From: Bacteroidota bacterium
GTDB taxonomy: Bacteria; Bacteroidota; Ignavibacteria; SZUA-365
Length of the DNA: 6,042 nt
Direction of reading: 5' to 3'
Assembly (NCBI GenBank): GCA_018224415.1
Contig: JAGTUZ010000282.1
Location: forward strand, 1-6,042
The notes beneath the pieces were generated by a model. That model searched no databases and was not told the origin of the DNA. It was given only the letters and a program-made list of their open reading frames with translations. This document shows, one piece after another, positions 1 to 6,042 of this stretch (position 1 is the stretch's first letter; every line of letters starts with the position of its first letter). The position numbers were made by a program, and so were the translations under genes.

Positions 1-742
1 AAAAATTCAGTGTGTTGCTGCGGTCGAGATCAGCGACGATGAAGACGGAGTCCGGGCGGACCGTGGAAGCCGCGCGCAGTTCGATATGATTGTCCACCGA
101 CGTCGTCGAACGCGTTTCGACGATGGCGGACGGCCAGATCAGCACGTGAGCCTGGGCGGCGTTCCAGCGCACAGGAAAACCATAGGTGAGAAGCCTCCCG
201 TCGTCGAGTTCGGTATCCACCCGGAGGAAAACCGCGGACTTCGGGAGGCGCACGCGAACTGGCGGCGCGGCGATCAGCGTATCGACCAGCGCGTTCGCGG
301 GTCCGAGCGAATCGGTGCTCCAGCGTACGCGATACCCTTTCACGGGGAGCGCACGACGGTCGTGCATCCAGACAATCGTCGCCGTGTCACCACTTATGGA
401 AACGGTCAATCCGGAGGGTTCGGTGGAATGCATGAACGCGCCCTCATCGCGATCGACAACGGCGTACTCAGGATAGGACGGATAGACCGCCACCATGTCC
501 CGGTACCGGAGAATCGGGATATCCGGCGACACGGCTCGCATCATGGGAATGTCGGCGCTGCCGGCCTCGTCGATCAGCACGAAACGCCGCGCCGCGAATT
601 CCGCCAGAAAGCGGTCGCCGTGCACGGCGTTGTAATTGACCAGGTACGCGCGCACACCACGCGGCGTATATCCCGCCGGCTGCGCGGGGAGCGCACCGGA
701 CTGGATCAGAAACGCCAGGACAAGGACAACCACTCTTCGCAT
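1..742 (-). CDS. Secreted protein, possible glycoside-hydrolase-like TIM barrel (N-terminal part, truncated by window edge)
   Basis: No stop occurs in this frame down to the left edge, so only the first 247 residues are visible. The ATG is preceded by GGAG at a 6-nt spacing and opens a typical signal peptide: MRR, a hydrophobic run VVVLVLAFLI at residues 4-13, and a likely cleavage after LPA (residue 20), with no lipobox cysteine. Residues 30-86 alternate strand, loop, helix and strand (RAYLVNYN, RFVLIDEA, then an 'SPDIPILRYRDMV' strand). This resembles the opening of hypothetical glycosyl-hydrolase-like barrels (GHL15 type). Residues 109-195 look like a fibronectin-III-type beta-sandwich (GLTVSIS, TATIVWMHD, VKGYRVRWSTDS), followed by a further beta-rich stretch to residue 247. 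No catalytic acids can be assigned because the rest of the barrel lies outside. I infer an exported protein, perhaps acting on polysaccharide. Family membership is tentative, while the coding call is firm. Confidence 0.8.
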   Translation of the reverse strand, partial: MRRVVVLVLAFLIQSGALPAQPAGYTPRGVRAYLVNYNAVHGDRFLAEFAARRFVLIDEAGSADIPMMRAVSPDIPILRYRDMVAVYPSYPEYAVVDRDEGAFMHSTEPSGLTVSISGDTATIVWMHDRRALPVKGYRVRWSTDSLGPANALVDTLIAAPPVRVRLPKSAVFLRVDTELDDGRLLTYGFPVRWNAAQAHVLIWPSAIVETRSTTSVDNHIELRAASTVRPDSVFIVADLDRSNTLNF

Positions 743-748
743 TCGATA

Positions 749-752
749 CTCC
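749..752 (-). promoter_or_regulatory. Shine-Dalgarno GGAG of the secreted-protein gene
   Basis: On the minus strand GGAG lies 6 nt before the ATG at 742-740. It supports this start, which also places the signal peptide at the N-terminus. No convincing promoter hexamers are seen in the 109-bp gap upstream. Confidence 0.7.
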
Positions 753-786
753 GTAAACTTGTTCGATACCTACAGCCCTCTCCATC

Positions 787-815
787 TATTCGCCTATTCG
801 CCTCACCGCCTATCC
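787..815. repeat. Short 8-bp direct repeats in the gap before the secreted-protein gene
   Basis: On the plus strand TATTCGCC occurs twice in tandem (787-794, 795-802). A degenerate third unit TCACCGCC (803-810) and the start of a fourth (TATCC, 811-815) follow. The decamer CTCACCGCCT at 802-811 recurs at 851-860, where it includes the stop codon of the flavoprotein gene. This looks like simple-sequence or slippage-derived DNA, and no function is evident. Confidence 0.6.
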
Positions 816-819
816 ACTT

Positions 820-839
820 CGGCGCGCTGGTGCGCGCCG
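820..839. terminator. GC-only hairpin after the flavoprotein gene, weak terminator candidate
   Basis: The arms CGGCGCGC (820-827) and GCGCGCCG (832-839) form a perfect 8-bp stem closed by a 4-nt loop, starting 13 bp beyond the flavoprotein stop. Stem strength and position fit a terminator. However, neither strand has a T-run after the stem, so an intrinsic terminator of the usual kind is not demonstrated. It could equally be an RNA-stabilising 3' structure. Confidence 0.4.
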
Positions 840-851
840 CCCCCAGGCGTC

Positions 852-2099
852 TCACCGCCTCGCCGCTCCGACCCCCGCCGCGCGTCCTGTCACCCATGCC
901 CAGAGGAAGTTGTAGCCGCCGATGGGACCGAACACGTCCAGCACCTCCCCGCAGAAAAACAGCCCCGGATGTTTGCGGCTTTCCATGGTTTTGTGATCGA
1001 TCTCGGCGAGATCCACGCCGCCGCCGGTGACCTCGGCCACGCGGTATCCCTCGTGTGCGGACCACGGAAGCTCGCAGCGCAGCAGCACGTCGAGGAGGCG
1101 GCGCCGTTCGTCCTTGCACAGTTGCGGTAGTGTGCGGGACGGCTCCACCGCGGCGTGCCGGCACAGGGCTTCGGCGAGACGTTCGGGGAGTTCGCGGCGC
1201 AGCACGCTATGCACGGTGCCCGCTTGCGCATTGCCCAGCCGCCGGGTCCACTCCTCTTCCGGTATTTCCGTCCACCGCACGAGAAGTCTCGCATCCCGGC
1301 GTCCCTCGTCCCGCGCGCGCACGAGCACATGCGAGACATCGAGCACCGCCGGACCGCTGTAGCCGCGATGCGTGAAGAGAAACGCGTCCTCCGCGGTGGC
1401 TTCGCGTTCGCCGTCCCGCGCGGTGATCCGCACGCGAAGCGTGATGCCCGCGAGGGCGTTGAATAGCGGAGTCTCCGCGAGCACCGGCGTGAGCGCCGCG
1501 TATGTGGGATTCACCAACACGCCGAGCTTCCTTGCGAAAGCGATGCCGCTGCCGTCGCTTCCGGTTTTCGGAACGGAGAGTCCGCCGGTCGCGACGATCA
1601 CCGCATCCACCACGATCGAAGGGGCGTCGGCGATGTCGACCGCCCACTTCCCGTCCTTCGGCGCGATGCCGGTCACCAGCGCCTGTGCATACAGCTTGGC
1701 GCCGCGTGCGCGCGCCTCCGCCAGCAGTCCGTCACGCACGTCACGCGCGCGCTGCGAGGCGGGGAAGAGCTTGCCGGTTTCCGCTTCCCTTTCAAGGGGC
1801 AGCTGCAGTTCCTTTTCGAAGAAGGAGATTTGTTCCTTCAGCGGCCAGCCGAGAAGGATTTTCTTCAGGGAATTTTTCGATGCATCGGTGACAAAGCGGG
1901 ACGCGTCGACATCGGAGGGAAGGATGTTGCAGCGGCCCCCGCCACTGATGAGAACCTTGCGTCCGCCCTCGACGGTGCGCTCGATGATGAGCGTTTCCGC
2001 GCCGGCGCGCGCGGCGAACACCGCGGCCATCAGGCCCGCGGCCCCCGCGCCGATGATGGCAACTCGAGGGGTGTTGTCCTCAGGAGGAAGATTGACCAC
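852..2099 (-). CDS. HI0933/YhiN-family NAD(P)/FAD-dependent flavoprotein
   Basis: This is a 415-residue protein of the usual length for the HI0933-like flavoprotein family (E. coli YhiN, BaiN type). Visible landmarks in order are the N-terminal FAD dinucleotide motif VAIIGAGAAGLMAA (13-26), the family signature GGRKVLISGGGRCNI (45-59), the second FAD contact VIVATGGLSVPKTGS (167-181), FTHRGYSGPAVLDVS (242-256), and the C-terminal VTGGGVDLAEID (357-368) with GLFFCGEVLDVFGPIGGYN (379-397). FAD binding is therefore well supported. The substrate is unknown: a bile-acid role proposed for one clostridial member and aminoacetone oxidase labels are not transferable. The only reasonable start is GTG at 2099-2097, because an in-frame TAA lies two codons upstream and the next ATG (residue 24) falls after the FAD motif. 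No Shine-Dalgarno precedes it, and the start lies inside a repeat. The fold begins at about residue 12, so no domain is missing. Confidence 0.95.
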   Translation of the reverse strand: MVNLPPEDNTPRVAIIGAGAAGLMAAVFAARAGAETLIIERTVEGGRKVLISGGGRCNILPSDVDASRFVTDASKNSLKKILLGWPLKEQISFFEKELQLPLEREAETGKLFPASQRARDVRDGLLAEARARGAKLYAQALVTGIAPKDGKWAVDIADAPSIVVDAVIVATGGLSVPKTGSDGSGIAFARKLGVLVNPTYAALTPVLAETPLFNALAGITLRVRITARDGEREATAEDAFLFTHRGYSGPAVLDVSHVLVRARDEGRRDARLLVRWTEIPEEEWTRRLGNAQAGTVHSVLRRELPERLAEALCRHAAVEPSRTLPQLCKDERRRLLDVLLRCELPWSAHEGYRVAEVTGGGVDLAEIDHKTMESRKHPGLFFCGEVLDVFGPIGGYNFLWAWVTGRAAGVGAARR

Positions 2100-2122
2100 G
2101 GATTACGCGGATTACGCAGATT
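2096..2122 (+). repeat. Period-9 repeat, left copy (unit GATTACGCR)
   Basis: After CCACG, the units GATTACGCG (2101-2109) and GATTACGCA (2110-2118) are followed by a partial unit GATT. An inverted, shorter copy lies at 2307-2324. Read on the minus strand this copy supplies both the in-frame TAA and the GTG start of the flavoprotein gene. Similar GATTACGC-rich sequences are, from general recollection, scattered in many environmental bacterial genomes. Only these two copies can be verified here. Confidence 0.7.
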
Positions 2123-2124
2123 GA

Positions 2125-2306
2125 TTGTTTGCGCACTTCTCGAACGTGCGCACGTTTCTTCCAAGATACGAAGAAAGAGACTCGCCTGTCAGCTATGCTG
2201 CAATCGGTCTCCCCGCAGGCAGGCTATGATACCCAGACGATGGTGGAAGCCTGGTCCACCCATTTGCCTGAAACCTTCCGAAGCAGCACGAAAAACTCGA
2301 AAAAAT
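2125..2306. other. Stem-loop-rich intergenic block between inverted period-9 repeats
   Basis: No gene is supported here. Inverted repeats seen are: TGCGCAC (2130-2136) with GTGCGCA (2146-2152), 7 bp; TTTCTTC (2155-2161) with GAAGAAA (2170-2176), 7 bp, loop 8; and ATGGTGGA (2240-2247) with TCCACC-C-AT (2255-2263), 8 bp with one bulged C. A weak GCCTG/CAGGC pair (2184-2188, 2216-2220) adds a fourth. Transcribed on the minus strand the block would form the 5' leader of the flavoprotein gene or the 3' trailer of ppc. An A-rich stretch at 2291-2306 is U-rich in the minus-strand RNA (TTTTTTCGAGTTTTT) and could aid release of ppc transcripts, though no hairpin sits directly before it. It may be a leader structure, a small non-autonomous element, or chance. 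Confidence 0.4.
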
Positions 2307-2324
2307 AATCTGCGTAATCTGTGG
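2307..2324 (-). repeat. Period-9 repeat, right copy, inverted relative to 2096-2122
   Basis: On the minus strand this reads CCACAGATTACGCAGATT. It matches the left copy apart from one fewer 9-bp unit and G/A differences at unit junctions. The resemblance continues weakly outside the core (GATT before CCAC, and ATT-T-rich sequence after). The two copies bracket about 185 bp as imperfect terminal inverted repeats. No target-site duplication is obvious around them. Confidence 0.65.
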
Positions 2325-2340
2325 AATCAGCGGTTACTCT

Positions 2341-2380
2341 TTCACTCGATCAGCCGGTGCTCCACTCGATCAGCCGGTGC
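2341..2380. repeat. 20-bp tandem duplication across the ppc stop codon
   Basis: Bases 2341-2360 and 2361-2380 agree at 19 of 20 positions; the only difference is at the second base. The inner copy (2361-2380) holds the last codons and TGA of ppc, and the outer copy lies in the 3' untranslated region and carries a second, out-of-frame copy of the same end. The high identity suggests a recent slippage or duplication event. Confidence 0.9.
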
Positions 2381-5126
2381 GGCGCATCCCCGCGGCGATG
2401 CCGTTGACCGAGGCGCGCAGCACGTCGAGAAGTCCCGTGCGCAACTCGGCATCATGGGAGGCGGCGCGATACCTCCGGAGCAGTTCGACCTGGAGGTGGC
2501 TGATCGGATCGATGTAGGGATTGCGCAGGAGTATCGAACGTCGCAGCGATGGATTCTCGTGCAGCAGATCGCCACCGGTGATGCATTCAACCACTTCGCA
2601 GCTTCGCTGGTATTCCTCGCTGATCTTGCCGTGCAGTTCGGCCGCGTGATCCGCGTCGTCGCAGAGCTGCAGGTATTCCCGCGCGATGCCCATGTCGGCC
2701 TTGAGCAATGTCATCTCGATGTTGCCAAGCAGCGTCGCGAAAAATGGCCACTCCCGGTGCCAGGCGCGCAGATCGTCCCACGTGAGCAGCTTCCTCTCCA
2801 CTGCGCGATGCAGCGCACTGCCGAAGCCGTACCAGCCGGAAAGGATGTTGCGTGACTGGGTCCAGGAAAACACCCAGGGGATGGCGCGAAGATTCCGGAG
2901 GGAATCGGATTTTTTTCGCGACGACGGACGTGATCCGATCTCGATCTGCTCGATCACGTCGATGGGTGTCGCCTGTCGGAAGAACGGAATGAAATACTCG
3001 TGTTCCAGCAGGTTGCGATAGGCGTCCATCGCGTTTTGCGAGATTTCCTCGAAGATTGCCAACCGTTCCGGCTGCTCGACCCGGCAGGGCAGGTAGTTGC
3101 ATTCGGCACTGCTCTGCAGCACCGCCGACGTGGCAAGTTCGAGACTGCGCAGGGCGATCTGCGGCATGGCGTATTTCGCGGAAATCATCTCACCCTGCTC
3201 GGTGATTTTGATGGCTCCGTCGATGGTGCCAACGGGCTGCGCGAGGATCGCCTGGTTGAGCGGTCCGCCACCCCGGGAGACGCTGCCACCGCGGCCATGG
3301 AACATGATCAAGCCGACACCGAACTCGCGACACACTTCCTGCAGCGCAATCTGCGCCTTGTACAGCTCGAAGTTGGAGGTCACGATCCCGCCGTCCTTGT
3401 TGCTGTCGGAATACCCGAGCATCACCTTCTGCCTGCGCTCGCGCAAGTCGAGGTGCCGGGCATAGGCGGGATTTGTGAACAGCCGCCGCATGGTATCCGC
3501 CGCCTTCCGCAGGTCTTCGATGGTCTCGAACAATGGAAGGATATCAAGACGTGAAAACACGACCTCGCCTTTTCGCACATCCACCAGCCCGGCTTCCCGC
3601 GCTAGCAACAGGGCTTCGAGCACGTCGCTCGGCACGCTGCTCATGCTGATGATGAAATCGTTGCATGCCTTTTCGCCGTGGCGATCCTTGCCCTCCCGGA
3701 GGACACCGAATTCCTCGAGTATTTGAAGCGTCTCTCCTTCGATACTGTGGCTCAGCCCGACCACCGGCCGGCTGTTGAGTATCTCACGAGTCAGCAGGGA
3801 TTCTTTTTCGTCATTGGTCTTCCGCGCGTAATCGGTACAGATTTCCGCGCGCTCGAACAGGTCGGCAATGGCCAGGCCGATCAGCTCGGAATTCTGCCTG
3901 ATGTCGAGGGAAACCAGGTGGAATCCGAACGTCCGCACCTTGTACATGAGCGGGAGGATGCGTCGGCGGGCCACGGACTCTGCACTGTTTCCCGACAGGC
4001 TTTCAGACAACAGCCCGAGGTCGCGGAGAAACTCGTCGGCGTTTGCATAGCGATATCCTTCATCCGCCAGCGTATTCCGAAGCTTGTGCCACATGCACAG
4101 AACCTTGACGCGGTAGATCTCCGACTGGTCGCGCAGATCCTCGTCGCTGACCTGGGAGCGCAAACCCTCTCGGTCACGGGCGAAAGACTCCCGCAGTTCG
4201 ACGGTTGCGTCGACCAGCCGTGTCGAGGCGCTGAGCGAGTCGAAAAGGTCATCGGTGTCCTGGATATAGAGCTGGAGAATCTGGCGTCGGTGCAGGTCCA
4301 TCGCCATGCGCGTCACCTCGGGAGTGACAAACGGATGTCCGTCGCGGTCCCCCCCGATCCACGATCCGAAACGCACGATGGTCGGGGCGGGATCGGTGAG
4401 GTCGTACAGTTCCTGGAGATCGCGGTTGAGCGACCGGTACAGTCGTGGGATGGTATCGTAAAGAATGCGCCGGAAGTAGAACAACCCGCGGCGTATCTCG
4501 TCTCGCACGGTGACCTTCTGTCGGCGCACGGCGTTGGTCTGCCAGAGAATGGTCAGTTCGGTGCGAATCTCCTCACGGATGTCAAGCTGCTCTTCGTCCG
4601 TCAGCGCCATCTCGTCGCGCCGGAGCAGGAGTTCGCCGATGCGGAGGATTTTCTGCAGCACGGTCTGCCGCGTCGCTTCGGTCGGGTGCGCGGTGAACAC
4701 CGGCACCAGATCAAGGTCGTCGAGCAGCTGCCGCAGATCCCCTGCCTGCAATCCCTCGAGCGCCAACTGCTCGAGCACCTCGCGCAGCGACCCGCGCTGC
4801 GGACTACCGTCTTCGAGCGCATGCGCCCGCTGCCGGCGGATATGGTGGATCTCGTCGGCCGCGTTCACAACAACAAAGAAAAACGTGAAGGCCCGAATCA
4901 GCTTGTGCGCGCGCTCCACGTCGAGCGAACAAACGATATCGCGGATGCTTCGCTCCGTTTCTTCGGTCGGTGTCAGTCGATAGGTTTTCGTGAACTGCCG
5001 CATCCGTTCGACCAGCTCGAAAAAATCACGGCCTTCCTGCTCGATCAGTACTTCCCCCAGCAGGGCACCCAATTCACGGATGTCACGCCGCAACAAAAGT
5101 TCATTGTCAGTCCGTTCGTCGTTCAT
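2370..5126 (-). CDS. ppc: Phosphoenolpyruvate carboxylase
   Basis: This cytosolic enzyme adds bicarbonate to phosphoenolpyruvate to give oxaloacetate and phosphate, replenishing the TCA cycle. The 918-residue length is normal (E. coli 883), and the landmarks run in order: VFTAHPTEATRQT (143-155; H147 matches catalytic H138 of E. coli), GSWIGGDRDGHP (254-265), LDIRQ (407-411), GYSDSNKDGG (571-580, K577), the catalytic glycine loop FHGRGGSVSRGGGP (609-622), ITEQGEMISAKY (641-652), RAIPWVFSWTQSR (747-759) and the C-terminal NGIAAGMRRTG. Catalytic residues all appear intact. Of the four E. coli aspartate-inhibitor ligands, R587, K773 and R832 correspond to R618, K809 and R868, but N881 is replaced by R916 in the final RRTG (normally RNTG). 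Feedback inhibition by aspartate may therefore be weakened (inference). The ATG at 5126 is well placed behind AAAGGAG. It follows uvrA by 78 bp in the same direction, so co-transcription is possible. Confidence 0.98.
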   Translation of the reverse strand: MNDERTDNELLLRRDIRELGALLGEVLIEQEGRDFFELVERMRQFTKTYRLTPTEETERSIRDIVCSLDVERAHKLIRAFTFFFVVVNAADEIHHIRRQRAHALEDGSPQRGSLREVLEQLALEGLQAGDLRQLLDDLDLVPVFTAHPTEATRQTVLQKILRIGELLLRRDEMALTDEEQLDIREEIRTELTILWQTNAVRRQKVTVRDEIRRGLFYFRRILYDTIPRLYRSLNRDLQELYDLTDPAPTIVRFGSWIGGDRDGHPFVTPEVTRMAMDLHRRQILQLYIQDTDDLFDSLSASTRLVDATVELRESFARDREGLRSQVSDEDLRDQSEIYRVKVLCMWHKLRNTLADEGYRYANADEFLRDLGLLSESLSGNSAESVARRRILPLMYKVRTFGFHLVSLDIRQNSELIGLAIADLFERAEICTDYARKTNDEKESLLTREILNSRPVVGLSHSIEGETLQILEEFGVLREGKDRHGEKACNDFIISMSSVPSDVLEALLLAREAGLVDVRKGEVVFSRLDILPLFETIEDLRKAADTMRRLFTNPAYARHLDLRERRQKVMLGYSDSNKDGGIVTSNFELYKAQIALQEVCREFGVGLIMFHGRGGSVSRGGGPLNQAILAQPVGTIDGAIKITEQGEMISAKYAMPQIALRSLELATSAVLQSSAECNYLPCRVEQPERLAIFEEISQNAMDAYRNLLEHEYFIPFFRQATPIDVIEQIEIGSRPSSRKKSDSLRNLRAIPWVFSWTQSRNILSGWYGFGSALHRAVERKLLTWDDLRAWHREWPFFATLLGNIEMTLLKADMGIAREYLQLCDDADHAAELHGKISEEYQRSCEVVECITGGDLLHENPSLRRSILLRNPYIDPISHLQVELLRRYRAASHDAELRTGLLDVLRASVNGIAAGMRRTG

Positions 5127-5135
5127 CGTGTCATT

Positions 5136-5142
5136 CTCCTTT
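5136..5142 (-). promoter_or_regulatory. Shine-Dalgarno AAAGGAG of ppc
   Basis: AAAGGAG on the minus strand ends 9 nt before the ppc ATG at 5126. It is the strongest ribosome binding site in the window and confirms that start. An ATG overlapping the spacer (in AGAATGACACG) is out of frame and stops after three codons. Confidence 0.8.
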
Positions 5143-5161
5143 CGGGAGTAGAGTAACCGCC

Positions 5162-5192
5162 CGCCTTCGTACCGCTTCGCGGTACTTCGGCG
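5162..5192. repeat. REP-like palindromic stem-loop between uvrA and ppc
   Basis: On the plus strand the order is CGCC, TTC, GTACCGC, TTC, GCGGTAC, TTC, GGCG. The inner arms GTACCGC/GCGGTAC pair perfectly (7 bp) around a 3-nt loop. The outer arms CGCC/GGCG (4 bp) pair across a symmetric TTC/TTC internal loop. It starts 12 bp after the uvrA stop and lacks a following T-run, so it is not a standard terminator. From memory, its layout (GCCTGCCACGCC then GAA, stem, then GAAGGCGGGC on the minus strand) resembles dispersed palindromic repeats in environmental Bacteroidota and Verrucomicrobia. One copy is visible here, so the repeat family is inferred. It may mark or protect the uvrA 3' end. Confidence 0.6.
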
Positions 5193-5204
5193 TGGCAGGC
5201 CGGA

Positions 5205-6042
<838 letters not shown>

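Noticed and set aside
468..785. A 105-codon minus-strand frame overlapping the secreted-protein gene
   Set aside because: It is out of frame with the signal-peptide-bearing reading frame and gives a low-complexity arginine/glycine-rich product.
86..1030. A 314-codon plus-strand open frame over the secreted-protein gene and the flavoprotein 3' end
   Set aside because: The product is arginine- and proline-rich low-complexity sequence typical of shadow translation. The minus-strand frame has a signal peptide, a ribosome binding site and folded-protein composition.
2125..2306. A CRISPR array or attachment site in the repeat-rich gap
   Set aside because: Repeats are only two, inverted and with period 9. 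There are no regular spacers, no cas genes, no tRNA and no integrase in the window.
1830..2855. A 341-codon plus-strand open frame covering the ppc/flavoprotein gap
   Set aside because: It crosses the antisense strand of two real genes and a repeat-rich gap, has no domain and no clear ribosome binding site.
3678..5156. A 492-codon open frame on the plus strand opposite ppc
   Set aside because: It is fully antisense to an intact, motif-rich ppc, has no recognisable domain, and long antisense frames are expected in GC-rich DNA with this codon bias.

Overview
The window is a bacterial chromosomal segment, GC-rich by eye. It has four genes, all on the minus strand, two of them cut by the window edges. 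In transcription order they are the C-terminal third of uvrA (nucleotide excision repair), a complete ppc (phosphoenolpyruvate carboxylase, 918 aa), a complete HI0933/YhiN-type flavoprotein (415 aa), and the N-terminal 247 residues of a secreted protein that resembles the start of a glycoside-hydrolase-like TIM barrel. The UvrA and PEPC sequence styles, the secreted protein with a beta-sandwich-like insert, and good Shine-Dalgarno sequences on two genes would fit the Ignavibacteria/Kapabacteria side of the FCB group. That placement is an impression, not a demonstrated assignment.

Layout: 5205-6042 uvrA (5' end outside the window). 5127-5204 is a short gap holding a nearly perfect palindromic stem-loop and the ppc ribosome binding site. 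2370-5126 ppc. 2100-2369 is a 270-bp gap and the most structured non-coding stretch: a 20-bp tandem duplication runs across the ppc stop codon, period-9 repeats lie in inverted orientation at both ends, and several stem-loops lie between them. 852-2099 is the flavoprotein gene, whose only plausible start is a GTG inside one of those repeats. 743-851 is a 109-bp gap with 8-bp direct repeats and a GC-only hairpin. 1-742 is the secreted protein, running off the left edge.

The genes do not form an obvious pathway. uvrA (DNA repair), ppc (anaplerotic carbon fixation), a flavoprotein of unsettled role and an exported protein look like a co-directional stretch of housekeeping and accessory genes rather than a functional operon. 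I see no new defence, mobile or biosynthetic system. The points most worth a second look are a predicted loss of the aspartate-inhibitor asparagine at the PEPC C-terminus, located exactly at the edge of the tandem duplication, and the repeat-bounded, hairpin-rich leader of the flavoprotein gene. The long plus-strand open frames are antisense shadows of the minus-strand genes.
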